A DNA stretch of 64,000 nt from DASUFP01 sp036274495 (GTDB lineage Bacteria; Bacteroidota; Bacteroidia; AKYH767-A; OLB10): assembly GCA_036274495.1 (NCBI GenBank), contig DASUFP010000039.1, positions 26,251-90,250 on the forward strand, written 5' to 3'. Below the pieces are notes generated by a model, which was given only the letters and a program-made list of their open reading frames with translations, had not been told where the DNA came from and did no database searches. Position numbers and translations under genes: made by a program. Below, one piece after another: positions 40,631-49,942 of this stretch (within the stretch, counting starts at the first letter, position 1; each line of letters starts with the position of its first letter).

Positions 40631-41854
40631 TCACGTTTCCTGATAATCCAATTCTTTTCCGAATGTTTCCGGAAGTGTAATAACACCGGTTAATGCAAGC
40701 ATCCAAACAAATACACCTGTAACAATCAGGCTGGATGTTAAGGATAAACCAAACGCATGTTCGAGCCACATATGAAACGGGATGAGGAGCGTGACGGCAC
40801 CTCTCATAAAATTGGTGACGGTTGCCGTAACCAGCACCCTCAGATTAGTCCCGAAATGTTCGGCTGTTGCAGTAACAAATACCGATAAATAGCCACAACC
40901 CAGCCCCATAAGAAAAGAGGTGGTATACACGTTGTATCCGCTATTGAGAAGCATAAAATGCATAACGGTAACGGCACATGCGAAAACCATATATCCCAGA
41001 ATTACTTTCTTTCGTGTTTTGAATACCTGGCTTAAAATTCCGCTCGATAAATCGCCGGCGGTAATACCGATCTGAAAGAGAATAAAACATTTAGTAAGCA
41101 GGAGTCCGTCTATGCCATGGTCGGCGGCAAGTTCAGGGGAAAGTGTTATCAGCAAACCCACACTGTACCATATCGGGATTCCGATTAACACGCACATAAG
41201 ATAGGTGAGCGATCGTTTCCGGGAAGAAAACAGGAGTCTGAACGAACCGCGTGCTAACGTTTTGCTTTTTATAGCGGCGTTAAACATTTCCGATTCGAGC
41301 GATTTTAAGCGAAAGAGCAGCAACAGCAATCCTGCTATGCCGGCAAATAGAAAGGCCTGCCGCCAGGGCAACAGGTCACCGGCTATTCCGGCTGCAACGG
41401 CCCCACAGGCGCCTAAAGTGGCAACGAGTATAGTGCCATACCCGCGCCGTTCAACTGTCATGGTTTCGCTTACCAGTGTAATACCGGCACCCAGTTCGCC
41501 GGCGAGTCCAAGACCGGCAAGAAAACGGATAAGTGCATACCAGTTCACGTCATGGACGTAAGCGTTAGCAATATTTGAAAGTGAGTACAAAATAATGGAG
41601 CCGAACAATACCGTCACGCGGCCTTTTTTATCGCCTATGATTCCCGTTATGATGCCTCCGGTCATCATTCCAAACATCTGAATGGCCAACAACTTTTCGC
41701 CCGCAGCCGTGAGATCGGGGCCGCTGAATCCCATTTCCTTCAAGCTGGGAATACGGTAGATATTAAAGAGAAAAAGGTCGAAGGCATCGATAAAAAAACC
41801 CATTCCTGCTGCCAGCACTCCGATATTGAAAACAGAACCATGCAATTTCCCCAT
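40631..41854 (-). CDS. MFS transporter (metabolite:H+ symporter-like)
   Basis: A 407-residue permease with about twelve membrane segments. The N-terminal FFIDAFDLFLFN and the loop motif GDKKGR between helices 2 and 3 are those of the MHS/sugar-phosphate-type MFS families, with RFLAGLGLAGELGAG in helix 4 typical of metabolite:H+ symporters. Substrate cannot be told. The gene is divergent from the MlaE-type permease gene with only 39 bases between their starts, so their promoters would overlap. No substrate-processing gene is next to it. Confidence 0.85.
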   Translation of the reverse strand: MGKLHGSVFNIGVLAAGMGFFIDAFDLFLFNIYRIPSLKEMGFSGPDLTAAGEKLLAIQMFGMMTGGIITGIIGDKKGRVTVLFGSIILYSLSNIANAYVHDVNWYALIRFLAGLGLAGELGAGITLVSETMTVERRGYGTILVATLGACGAVAAGIAGDLLPWRQAFLFAGIAGLLLLLFRLKSLESEMFNAAIKSKTLARGSFRLLFSSRKRSLTYLMCVLIGIPIWYSVGLLITLSPELAADHGIDGLLLTKCFILFQIGITAGDLSSGILSQVFKTRKKVILGYMVFACAVTVMHFMLLNSGYNVYTTSFLMGLGCGYLSVFVTATAEHFGTNLRVLVTATVTNFMRGAVTLLIPFHMWLEHAFGLSLTSSLIVTGVFVWMLALTGVITLPETFGKELDYQET

Positions 41855-41893
41855 AGTGCGTCAAATATAAAAGTAACATCTCATTTTCATGGT

Positions 41894-42733
41894 ATGACCC
41901 AGGTCATTTGGGATGCAGTCCTTAAAAAGGTATCTTTGAATCTTCAATCAGGCGAACAGGTGTCATCTCTCAAAAAATCGCTTTCAGAATTCCTTGAAGA
42001 AGTAGGAGGTATCGCATCCTTTTCGGGCCGGGTTATTTCCGAAGGCTGGCGGCCCCGATATGAATGGCAGGAGTTTTTGCGGCAGTGTTACATCATCGGC
42101 TATATGTCGTTGCCACTGGTCGGCATTACTGCGTTTATCATGGGCATGGTTCTTACTGTTCAGTCACGTCCTACACTCGCCGAATTCGGTGCCGAATCGA
42201 TGTTGCCTGCCATGGTTGCGATTTCCGTTGTGCGTGAAATCGGTCCGGTCATCACCGCGCTCATATGTGCGGGAAAAATTGGCTCCAGCATAGGCGCAGA
42301 GTTAGGATCGATGAAAGTGACCGAACAGATTGACGCGATGGAAGTATCGGGGACCAATCCGTTTAAATATCTTGTTGTTACGCGCGTGATTGCCGCGACC
42401 ATTATGGTACCGATGCTGGTTGTTATTGCCGATCTGATATCGATGTACGCCTCCTATATTGGAGTTAATATTAAAGATGTGGTTAGTTTTAAATTATACA
42501 CCAGCCAGGTTTTCAACACTCTTGAATACAGCGATTTTCTTCCTGCCTATCTCAAATCCTACTTTTTTGGGTTTGCCATTGGCGTGGTGGGTTGCTATAA
42601 GGGATACAATTCAAAAAAGGGAACAGAGGGTGTTGGACATTCCGCTAATTCATCGGTGGTGGTTGCCTCATTACTGGTGTTTATAATTGATCTGATAGCC
42701 GTACAAATTACTGATGCTTTGAATTTAAATTAA
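41894..42733 (+). CDS. mlaE: MlaE-type ABC transporter permease
   Basis: A 279-residue membrane permease of the MlaE family: FIMGMVLTVQSRPTLAEFGAE, then REIGPVITALICAGKIGSSIGAELG with the EIGP and GKIGS motifs, and MKVTEQIDAMEVSGTNPFKYLV, which is the coupling helix. About five membrane segments. The ATG at 41894 is preferred to the one at 41840, which lies inside the divergent transporter gene. The next two genes encode the ATPase (MlaF) and the MCE-domain protein (MlaD), so this is a complete three-gene lipid-transport operon of the MlaFEDB type, moving phospholipids between inner and outer membrane. Confidence 0.9.
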   Translation: MTQVIWDAVLKKVSLNLQSGEQVSSLKKSLSEFLEEVGGIASFSGRVISEGWRPRYEWQEFLRQCYIIGYMSLPLVGITAFIMGMVLTVQSRPTLAEFGAESMLPAMVAISVVREIGPVITALICAGKIGSSIGAELGSMKVTEQIDAMEVSGTNPFKYLVVTRVIAATIMVPMLVVIADLISMYASYIGVNIKDVVSFKLYTSQVFNTLEYSDFLPAYLKSYFFGFAIGVVGCYKGYNSKKGTEGVGHSANSSVVVASLLVFIIDLIAVQITDALNLN

Positions 42734-43516
42734 ATGGATACCCAAGCCGTAACGACGCATCAAAAGAGTGCCACTCCAGATGAACCTGTTATCGAAGTAA
42801 CAGGCCTGTACAAATCATTTGGAAGCAATCATGTGCTCAGAGATTTTCATATTACGGTGAAACGAGGCGAAAATGTAGTTGTACTCGGGAAGTCAGGCAG
42901 CGGGAAATCGGTATTGATAAAATGTATTGTCGGATTGCTGACTCCGGATGCGGGATCCATTAAAGTTCTTGGCCGAGAAATTACCAATATGAACAGCAAC
43001 GAACTGGATCTGATAAGAGTACATATTGGTTTTCTTTTTCAGAACAGCGCCTTGTACGACTCAATGACGGTGCGGGAAAATCTGGAGTTCCCCATGCGGC
43101 GGCATTTATCACATCTTTCAGAAGACGAATCGAATGCACTGGTGGTTGAAGCACTTGAAAATGTCGGGTTGAGTCATACCATTGACATGATGCCGGTGGA
43201 GCTTTCAGGAGGTATGCGTAAGCGCATCGGCCTTGCGAGAACGCTGATATTAAAACCCGATCTTGTTTTGTACGACGAGCCTACCACAGGTCTCGATCCG
43301 ATTACCGGAAGAGAGATCGTGGACCTTATGCTTAAACTTCAGAAAAAATACAACACTTCGTCCATCATTATCAGTCACGATATGGAGGTAGCACATGTTA
43401 CGTCCAATCGAGTAATTGTATTGGTTGAGGGACGGAATTATGCTGAAGGCACCTTTAATGAACTCAAACAATCCAACGATCCCAAAGTGAAACAATTTTT
43501 CAGCTCGGTAACATGA
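42734..43516 (+). CDS. mlaF: MlaF-type ABC transporter ATPase
   Basis: A 260-residue ABC ATPase starting one base after the mlaE stop codon. Walker A is LGKSGSGKSVLI, the ABC signature LSGGMRKRI, Walker B LVLYDEPTTGLDP and the switch His in IIISHDM. The GGMRKRIGLARTL and EPTTGLDP parts are typical of MlaF and phospholipid importers. A Q-loop FLFQNSALYDSM follows the family pattern. It powers MlaE. The stop overlaps the MlaD start by four bases (ATGA). Confidence 0.93.
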   Translation: MDTQAVTTHQKSATPDEPVIEVTGLYKSFGSNHVLRDFHITVKRGENVVVLGKSGSGKSVLIKCIVGLLTPDAGSIKVLGREITNMNSNELDLIRVHIGFLFQNSALYDSMTVRENLEFPMRRHLSHLSEDESNALVVEALENVGLSHTIDMMPVELSGGMRKRIGLARTLILKPDLVLYDEPTTGLDPITGREIVDLMLKLQKKYNTSSIIISHDMEVAHVTSNRVIVLVEGRNYAEGTFNELKQSNDPKVKQFFSSVT

Positions 43517-44472
43517 AAAAAAACGCGGTCAACAACATTAAACTGGGAATATTTGTAGTAGCAGGCTCAGTTATCCTGATTGCCGGATTATATATGATCG
43601 GCAGTAACAGAAATATTTTCGGCAACACCATTCGGGTCAGGTCAAACTTTTATAATGTAAACGGACTCATGCCGGGAAACAATGTACGGTATGCCGGAAT
43701 TGATATTGGCACGGTAGACAAAATAAGTATTGAAAACGACTCGAGTGTTACCGTATACATGATCATTGAAAACAAGCAAAAAAAGTTCATCAAAAAAAAT
43801 TCAGTTGCTGCAATCGGCACCGATGGGCTGATGGGAAACAAACTGGTTAATATAAATCCGGGTATTGAAAACGCGCCCACCATTGAAGACGGAGATGTTA
43901 TTGCTTCGGTAAAACCGGTAGAAAGCGATGAAATGATACGTACGTTGAATGCGACAAACGATAATCTGGCAGCCATTACCGGTGACTTACGAAAATTCAC
44001 CTCGCGGCTTAACAAAGACCGTGGTATATTAAAATTTATAGAAGACAGTGCCTCCGCCGAAAATATCCGCCTCGCGCTTGAACATTTCAGAGAGGTTGCT
44101 GAAAATGCCAGCACCATAAGTTCGCGCTTAAATAAAATAGCTTACGATCTGGATTTAAACAGGGGTGTAGCGGGGGTATTGCTTAACGATACTGCTGCCG
44201 CAACACAGCTGAAAAGCACTTTAGCCAGTCTGGATGCCGTTTCGGACAGTCTGCAATACATCTCATCAGGCCTAAGAACCTTTACCGACAACATCAATCG
44301 TCCCGGCGGGTTACTTGAGGCGGTGAGTGCTGACACAAGTCTTGCTAATGATGTAAAGTCAAGTGCAAAAAACATTCATGAAGGCACCGAACTGCTTAAT
44401 GAAAACTTAAAGGCCATGCGGCAGAGTCCCTTGTTCCGCAAATACTTTAAAGACAAAGGCAAAAAGCCCTGA
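43513..44472 (+). CDS. mlaD: MCE/MlaD-type substrate-binding protein
   Basis: A 319-residue protein with one N-terminal membrane anchor (KLGIFVVAGSVILIAGLYMIG) and an MCE domain (about 35-120; VRSNFYNVNGLMPGNNVRYAGIDIGTV, GLMGNKLVNI). The long C-terminal tail is helical. MCE proteins form hexameric rings that carry lipids across the periplasm and stand on MlaE. The start overlaps the mlaF stop (ATGA). The gene ends two bases from the convergent GluQ-RS gene. Together the three genes are a retrograde or anterograde phospholipid transporter; no separate MlaC gene is seen here. Confidence 0.9.
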   Translation: MKKNAVNNIKLGIFVVAGSVILIAGLYMIGSNRNIFGNTIRVRSNFYNVNGLMPGNNVRYAGIDIGTVDKISIENDSSVTVYMIIENKQKKFIKKNSVAAIGTDGLMGNKLVNINPGIENAPTIEDGDVIASVKPVESDEMIRTLNATNDNLAAITGDLRKFTSRLNKDRGILKFIEDSASAENIRLALEHFREVAENASTISSRLNKIAYDLDLNRGVAGVLLNDTAAATQLKSTLASLDAVSDSLQYISSGLRTFTDNINRPGGLLEAVSADTSLANDVKSSAKNIHEGTELLNENLKAMRQSPLFRKYFKDKGKKP

Positions 44473-44474
44473 TT

Positions 44475-45392
44475 TCATTTTGTATTATATTGCTGTAACA
44501 GATCTGAAAAATGCGGATGGGTTTTTAGCTGTGTAAGCAAATCCTTCTGACTTTCTGCAACTGTATTCAGTGTGCTAAGTTGCAAGCCGAGCCAACCGGC
44601 AACCAGCTGATAAATGAGAGACGCATTTTTACCTGATGCGCTGATAGCATTGACAGAAGCGGCGCCACTTGATTTTGACAGCTTTACATCACCGGCATCT
44701 ACAACCAGCGGATGATGCACAAATCCAACAGCTGAGAAACCGGATTGCAACAAGCTATCGATATACAACTGACACGCCGTTGAGGTTATAAGATCACGGC
44801 CTCTAACAATCAGGTTTATATTGTAAAACAGGTCATCCGCTAAAGAAGCAATCTGATATGCGGGTCTGCCATTCTTACTTCTGATTACAAACGAGCCTGT
44901 TGTAGTATTGAGGTTCACCAGTTGCGGACCGGCTAATACATCTGCAAACCGGATCACATCACTGTTTGTTGTGTTCAGCCGCCAGGCTGTATCGCTTTGT
45001 GTTAATGGAATTCCTTTATGGATACATGTTCCAGGATACGGCCCATCAGGCAATTGACTGCGCGAACAGGTGCAGGCAAAAACACTGTTGTGTTGCTGTG
45101 CCAATTTCGACAAGAAGGATTCATAGTGATCAATGCGATTTAGCTGGCTCCAGTTTTTTTGAAAATCATCGGGGCCTTCGGGGCCCTCATCGTAATCGAG
45201 ATTTAAAAAGTCAAGTGTATTAAAAATATCCTCGACAAATTCCGGTCGTGTCCGCTCGTTGTCAAGATCATCAATCCGCAAAAGTATTTTACCACCGGCA
45301 GCACGAGCAAGGAGCCAGGTTAGCACAAAAGAGGCAGCATTCCCAACATGAAGATAACCACTCGGGGTTGGCGCAAACCGGGTTTTGATCAT
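44475..45392 (-). CDS. gluQ: Glutamyl-Q tRNA(Asp) synthetase (GluQ-RS-like)
   Basis: A 305-residue protein with the catalytic half of a glutamyl-tRNA synthetase only: RFAPTPSGYLHVGNAASF (HIGH-type), a zinc-binding insert (CTCSRSQL...YPGTC) and KLSKSSGA (KMSKS-type). It lacks the C-terminal anticodon-binding domain, as GluQ-RS (YadB) does. GluQ-RS loads Glu onto queuosine at position 34 of tRNA-Asp. It begins 4 bases after a TATCTTTG promoter box. It is convergent with the MlaD gene. Confidence 0.9.
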   Translation of the reverse strand: MIKTRFAPTPSGYLHVGNAASFVLTWLLARAAGGKILLRIDDLDNERTRPEFVEDIFNTLDFLNLDYDEGPEGPDDFQKNWSQLNRIDHYESFLSKLAQQHNSVFACTCSRSQLPDGPYPGTCIHKGIPLTQSDTAWRLNTTNSDVIRFADVLAGPQLVNLNTTTGSFVIRSKNGRPAYQIASLADDLFYNINLIVRGRDLITSTACQLYIDSLLQSGFSAVGFVHHPLVVDAGDVKLSKSSGAASVNAISASGKNASLIYQLVAGWLGLQLSTLNTVAESQKDLLTQLKTHPHFSDLLQQYNTK

Positions 45393-45396
45393 TAAA

Positions 45397-45404
45397 CAAA
45401 GATA
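45397..45404 (-). promoter_or_regulatory. -7 promoter box of the GluQ-RS gene, nearly leaderless
   Basis: TATCTTTG on the minus strand is a perfect TAnnTTTG box and lies four bases before the ATG, so the transcript would begin at or a few bases from the start codon. Confidence 0.5.
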
Positions 45405-45460
45405 GGTGCCGGAATATTAAATGCCATTAACTAAAATCGGGCACCTCAACAAAACGCCGG

Positions 45461-46675
45461 TTATGCGTGGTTGTTTTTATTTAATGCTTTCATAGCAAAA
45501 TATGCCGAAAAAAGACATAACAACGCACCGGCAGCAAATGGAATTCCAGGAAAGTAAACGGGGGCTTTGGGTGAGGTAAACACGGCAAACAAATTGGTCA
45601 TTAAGAGCGGTCCTACAATTGAGGTGACGCTTATCAGGCTGGTGAGTCCTCCCTGCAATTCACCCTGTTCGTTGGGCGGAACCTGATTAGCCATAATACC
45701 CTGCAAGGCAGGTCCGGCAATTCCGCCTAAGCAATAGGGAACTAAAATGGCAAACATCATCCAGCCTTTGGAAGCCATTGCAAACAAACTCAACCCAACG
45801 GCATAAGTAAGAATCCCAACTGTTACCGAGCGTTTCGGTCCCAGCTTAGGATTTATTTTTCTTATCAGCATTCCCTGCACAATGGCTACCATAAGTCCTG
45901 CAAAGCCGAGTGAATATCCAACCATGGCTTCACTCCAGCCGAATTTTTCCATTGTAAAAAACGCCCATGTTGACTGCACAGCATGGGCTGCGATATAAAT
46001 CAAAACCAGCGAAGTCACTAAACCGGAAATCAACGGATATCTTGTCAGCGACTTTAACGTGCCGACGGGATTTGCCCGTTTCCAATCGAATTTGCGGCGG
46101 TGGTCCACCGAAAGTGATTCGGGAAGAATAAAATATCCATACAGCCAGTTTATCAATGTGAGAATGGCCGCAGCAAAAAATGGGATCCGGGGACCATATT
46201 GTCCGAGGAATCCGCCAAACACCGGACCGATAATAAATCCCAAACCAAAAGCCGCACCGACGATTCCAAAATTCTGAGCACGCTTTTCAGGCGTACTGAT
46301 ATCAGCGATATAGGCAGTAGCAGTTGTAAAGCTGGCACCGGTTATTCCGGCAATAATCCGTCCAACAAAGAGCCATCCCAGCGTCGGGGCCACGGCAAGC
46401 AGAAGGTAATCAATACCGAAACCAAAAAGCGAAGCAAGCAGTACCGGTCTGCGGCCATACCTGTCGCTTAAGCCGCCAATAACAGGAGAAGCCAGAAACT
46501 GCATTATGGCATAGGCAAAAACCAGCCAGCCGCCGATGCTTGCCGCTTTGCTCAAAGAGACATCAGAAAGATGCATGATGAGTTTGGGCATCACCGGAAT
46601 GATGATTCCCAGCCCTGTAATATCAATAAGTAATGTTACGAAAATGAACCCCAATGCGGGTTGACGGCCTGCCAT
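45461..46675 (-). CDS. MFS drug/H+ antiporter, Tet-like (TCR family)
   Basis: A 404-residue permease with twelve membrane segments. Motif A after helix 2 is GGLSDRYGRRPVLL, and motif C-like helix 5 reads GLGFIIGPVFGGFLG; both are those of TetA-type drug:H+ antiporters. The similarity to Tet(A) class proteins suggests drug export, but close relatives exist in many Bacteroidota that have no resistance role, and no TetR-type regulator lies next to it. It is a single gene on the minus strand between GluQ-RS and two small genes. Function as a resistance determinant is not established. Confidence 0.85.
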   Translation of the reverse strand: MAGRQPALGFIFVTLLIDITGLGIIIPVMPKLIMHLSDVSLSKAASIGGWLVFAYAIMQFLASPVIGGLSDRYGRRPVLLASLFGFGIDYLLLAVAPTLGWLFVGRIIAGITGASFTTATAYIADISTPEKRAQNFGIVGAAFGLGFIIGPVFGGFLGQYGPRIPFFAAAILTLINWLYGYFILPESLSVDHRRKFDWKRANPVGTLKSLTRYPLISGLVTSLVLIYIAAHAVQSTWAFFTMEKFGWSEAMVGYSLGFAGLMVAIVQGMLIRKINPKLGPKRSVTVGILTYAVGLSLFAMASKGWMMFAILVPYCLGGIAGPALQGIMANQVPPNEQGELQGGLTSLISVTSIVGPLLMTNLFAVFTSPKAPVYFPGIPFAAGALLCLFSAYFAMKALNKNNHA

Positions 46676-46730
46676 ACTGCTAAATGTGCGGCTAATTTAG
46701 GAAAAGAAGAACCTCCTTTACAAAGAACGA

Positions 46731-47084
46731 TCAAAAAGGAGCCAGCACCTGCAATTTCACTTTGAACTGCTCAAGCGTTTCATGTACATAGGCTGTTACC
46801 TGCTGTTCGTTGCGGATGTTTATGTCGCGCAATTGCGGGTACAGGTTCTCGGCAAAATGATCAAAGGACTCTTTGATCTGCATGTACTCAGAAAATCTCT
46901 CGCGCGCAGTGGGCCCTTCGGCAACAGCCGCAAAGTAAAAGAAGTCGCCATTTTCACAAAGTCCCGATGAACAAAAGGCCATATCCTCAAACGTTTTTTG
47001 TTTGAGCAGTTCCTGTTCCGCAGCCGAAAAGAGTCGCTCTGTCTGAGCAACCATTTGTTGTACTGAGGCAACAAATTCACTCAT
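46731..47084 (-). CDS. Hypothetical protein, 117 aa
   Basis: Unrecognised small helical protein starting MSEFVASVQQMVAQTER. It has two Cys (FCSSGLCENGD) close together and a helical C-terminal part. It starts right after the stop codon of the gene at 47085 (0-base gap), so the two are cotranscribed and probably function together. No signal peptide or membrane segment. Real gene likely because of the tight coupling and the regular codon usage. Confidence 0.6.
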   Translation of the reverse strand: MSEFVASVQQMVAQTERLFSAAEQELLKQKTFEDMAFCSSGLCENGDFFYFAAVAEGPTARERFSEYMQIKESFDHFAENLYPQLRDINIRNEQQVTAYVHETLEQFKVKLQVLAPF

Positions 47085-47381
47085 TCAGCGAACTACTTTC
47101 AGAATCTCTCTTTCCGAAGAACGCACATGAGCCTTTAGCCGGTTATACCATTCCTGCCAGGCTGCATTAGCCATTCCGGAAGTAAGCATGGTTTCATACT
47201 CGGCTAGTGTTTCAAACGGCGATTCAAGAATTACCCTGTAAGAAGTACCTGTGAAATCGCTGAGAATGCGATCGCGTTCGGTGCCGGGGAAAAGTTTTTT
47301 ATCATACGCCTCATCAAGAAGCTGCTTAACGTGACGGAAGTGACCGAATTCGAGATGAAAGATGTCGCGGACAATGTACAT
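47085..47381 (-). CDS. NIPSNAP-like dimeric alpha/beta barrel protein, 98 aa
   Basis: A 98-residue protein. The arrangement MYIVRDIFHLEFG (strand), HFRHVKQLLDEAYDKKLF (helix), GTSYRVILES (strand), TLAEYETMLT (helix), WQEWYNRLKAHVRSSEREILKVV is that of the NIPSNAP/ABM dimeric ferredoxin-like barrels. Such proteins are small cofactor- or metabolite-binding domains. It directly abuts the next small gene. Its role is unknown, but the fold is a fair call. Confidence 0.65.
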   Translation of the reverse strand: MYIVRDIFHLEFGHFRHVKQLLDEAYDKKLFPGTERDRILSDFTGTSYRVILESPFETLAEYETMLTSGMANAAWQEWYNRLKAHVRSSEREILKVVR

Positions 47382-47393
47382 GACTTTAACGTT

Positions 47394-48059
47394 TTAAGGT
47401 TTGGTGATTGATGTTGTTCTGATTAACTTATATTGTTGCTCATTAACAAAATAATGTCTTTTCACATATTCTCCGAGTGCAGCGTGCAAGGCAGTGGTGT
47501 TCCCAAACAGACAAGGGTCTTTGTCGAAGTTGTCCATAAAATAAACCGGCCATCCTGAAGATTGCACTGCCTGCTTTAATTTTTCAGCTGAAATATCGGC
47601 GTATCTGATACTGTCCTTTGAAGCAGTGATTAGTCTTACAATATATTTTTTCTCCATGTAAAAAATATCTGCATCATTAAGCTGTTCGGCCAATGTTACA
47701 TTCCCGATTGCTCGTGTTAATTCGACAAAAGTCTCACCTTCGGCTTTAAATAAAACGACATTGTATTTGAGCGTATCCGTTTTGGAGTTGTGTTCAGATT
47801 TTATCCGAAGTTCGGCATACATGGTGTTTGGAAATAATCCCGACCCGGTAAAAAAATCAGGGTCCATTTGCGCCAACACCAACTCATTGTCTTTTGAAAC
47901 ACCTCCGCTGTCTGTTACCCAGGTCCAGCTTCCATAAATTCCATCCGGCACCGCAATGGTTTCACCGGGATTTACCCAATGATTGATACTATAAGGTGTA
48001 GTGCAAGCGGCTGACAGAACTATCAGTATACAAATCCAGCCTTTTGATATACGGTTCAT
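47394..48059 (-). CDS. Lipoprotein of unknown function, 221 aa
   Basis: A 221-residue protein with a lipoprotein signal sequence: MNRISKGWICILIVLSAAC has a hydrophobic core and a lipobox (LSAAC, acylated Cys at 19). The mature part is beta-rich, with several strand-like segments and no Cys pair. No family is recognised. A TACTTTCG sequence lies just before the start and may be a degenerate -7 box. It is transcribed in the same direction as the arylsulfotransferase-like gene upstream, with a gap of 44 bases. Confidence 0.65.
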   Translation of the reverse strand: MNRISKGWICILIVLSAACTTPYSINHWVNPGETIAVPDGIYGSWTWVTDSGGVSKDNELVLAQMDPDFFTGSGLFPNTMYAELRIKSEHNSKTDTLKYNVVLFKAEGETFVELTRAIGNVTLAEQLNDADIFYMEKKYIVRLITASKDSIRYADISAEKLKQAVQSSGWPVYFMDNFDKDPCLFGNTTALHAALGEYVKRHYFVNEQQYKLIRTTSITKP

Positions 48060-48103
48060 CTATCCGAAAGTACGAAAACCGGATGTGAATAACAAACGTG
48101 GTA

Positions 48104-49765
48104 TCAGGGCAGCTTGATGACATGAGAATGGACGGTAGTTGTGCCTTTGGCAACTACCGAATAGAGTCCTGCTGCAAAATCACTGAAGTCGATAGTTGTT
48201 TGTGTTTGCCCTTTTTGTAAGCGCTTTTCGAATACGGTTGCGCCGGAGGCATTGACCACTGTGAGTAAAATAAAAGTATCCGGTTCGGGCAGCGCAATGT
48301 TAAGGGTGGATTGCACAGGAACCGGAAACAATACCATGGAATGTTCGGCTCCCACTTGCATGACATCTGTAGTGATGGCACAGACATAGGGCAGCGGATT
48401 TAATTCGATTGGCAATCCCGGCGTAAGTGTTACTCCTGATAATCCGGAATAACCGGGAGCGTATCGCTGAATTTTAAATACCGTATTTTGAACCGGCGTA
48501 GTTCCCTGATTCAATACCCCAACTGCCGAGACGGGATTTATATACTTCCACACCTGAGTGCCGGTTGAATCTATTTCAAAAAAAGTACCTGAAGGGCCTT
48601 CACAAATCAACAAATTTCCATTTGCCTGCATTTGAACACCGGAAATATTTGCTCCAAAAAACGAAGTGTCGGGTTGAGACGGCCATGTTAGTTCAGTGAC
48701 CTGCGGTCCGTAAGGTTGTCCGGCAGTTAACTGGTAACCGCCTCCCGGCAGCAATGGCGGCTGAATAATTTCGATGGTAGAATAGTTTCCTGCAGGACGT
48801 CCAAATCCATTGTTAAAGCACATAATGGATCCGCCATGGGGTAACGAATCGGCAATCCATTGCACATCGTGCTGTCCGAATAATTTCTGATCGAATACCG
48901 TTCCTCTCTGATAGGCAAACGGGTTTCCCCAGCGATACAACAGATCGCCACCGGCACCCGCATTTCCTCCTGAATGCGAAGCTGCTTCCGAAGTGGTAGT
49001 GCTGTGATCAATCACCCATATCTCTCCAAACTGATGTACACTTAAGATTATTTGATCGAGTGCGGGGTTGTACGCAATTGCATTCATGTGCAGCCAGTCC
49101 GATTGAGAAGTTGCAGCAAAATTGACGTCTATTAATTCGGGGTGGTCTGAAACAGTGTAGTAGTTTGGTAAGGTGCCGTTATAATCCTGCACCAGATGAT
49201 CCCACGCATGCCACTCCCAGACAATGGCAGCTCCGTTTGTTCCCGATGGCGCCAGTTCAACTATTTTTTCGCTCCACACTCCATTCTGGGCGTATTGCGG
49301 ATTTCGTCCGGCAGCTACCGCCTCTGCTGTTGATTTTTTCTCCCAAACAATGGCCAGTATATTTCCATTGGGCAAGGGTTTGAAATCGTGATGCAGGCAT
49401 TGCGTAGAATCCGTTATATAATAATTCCAGAGAAGGTTGCCCTGCCAGTCGCGGCGCTCTAACTCTCCGCCTTTCCCGCCTCCATTAAAATAAGGTCCGT
49501 TTGTTCTGCCTCCGCGCAGTAATATCCCATCCTCCTGCAGATACGCGCCCAATCCGGGTTTATATGAACTCACCCACTGGTGCACACTCTTTCCGCAGTT
49601 GTCGATCAGAAATGTGGTATCGCTGCTTATGGGAGCGAACAAGGTGTATCCGTTAAACGATTCGGGAGTATTTAAAAACAACCCTACCGATTGCTGGGCG
49701 TTAGTTGTGCCACCCATAAAAGAGGTGATGAGTATAGTTGCAACTACTTCAATTTTTCTGATCAT
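48104..49765 (-). CDS. Secreted arylsulfotransferase-like (ASST) protein with T9SS sorting domain
   Basis: A 553-residue protein starting MIRKIEVVATILITSFMGG, a signal peptide ending TNAQ; an upstream in-frame ATG (49861) would add an implausible leader. The core is a beta-propeller-like domain with VHQWVSSYKPGLGAYL, LLWNYYIT, CLHHDFKPLPNGNILAIV and HMNAIAYNPALDQIILSVHQFGEIWVIDHS, which match the arylsulfotransferase family. The C-terminal 75 residues (MVLFPVPVQSTLNI to GLYSVVAKG) form a type IX sorting domain. Key His residues in LHHDF and HQF are present. Whether it transfers sulfate is not known; secreted Bacteroidota members are poorly studied. Confidence 0.85.
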   Translation of the reverse strand: MIRKIEVVATILITSFMGGTTNAQQSVGLFLNTPESFNGYTLFAPISSDTTFLIDNCGKSVHQWVSSYKPGLGAYLQEDGILLRGGRTNGPYFNGGGKGGELERRDWQGNLLWNYYITDSTQCLHHDFKPLPNGNILAIVWEKKSTAEAVAAGRNPQYAQNGVWSEKIVELAPSGTNGAAIVWEWHAWDHLVQDYNGTLPNYYTVSDHPELIDVNFAATSQSDWLHMNAIAYNPALDQIILSVHQFGEIWVIDHSTTTSEAASHSGGNAGAGGDLLYRWGNPFAYQRGTVFDQKLFGQHDVQWIADSLPHGGSIMCFNNGFGRPAGNYSTIEIIQPPLLPGGGYQLTAGQPYGPQVTELTWPSQPDTSFFGANISGVQMQANGNLLICEGPSGTFFEIDSTGTQVWKYINPVSAVGVLNQGTTPVQNTVFKIQRYAPGYSGLSGVTLTPGLPIELNPLPYVCAITTDVMQVGAEHSMVLFPVPVQSTLNIALPEPDTFILLTVVNASGATVFEKRLQKGQTQTTIDFSDFAAGLYSVVAKGTTTVHSHVIKLP

Positions 49766-49942
49766 TCTGTTTATTGATAATCTTAGGCTTATACCGAACG
49801 TAACAACTATGGATTTTGTAATAAAAATAGTGAAAATTTTGCAACTTTGATACACCAGCACCTGTGAAGTTTAATGGCCTGGCAAAGTTTTTGTTAAATT
49901 CCATACATTCGCATTCCTGAACTCTTTTAACGATTTTTAAAT

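Noticed and set aside
45461..46675. Acquired tetracycline-resistance gene
   Set aside because: The protein is a Tet-like MFS antiporter, but it lies among ordinary chromosomal genes with matching composition, has no TetR gene nearby and no mobile sequence around it.
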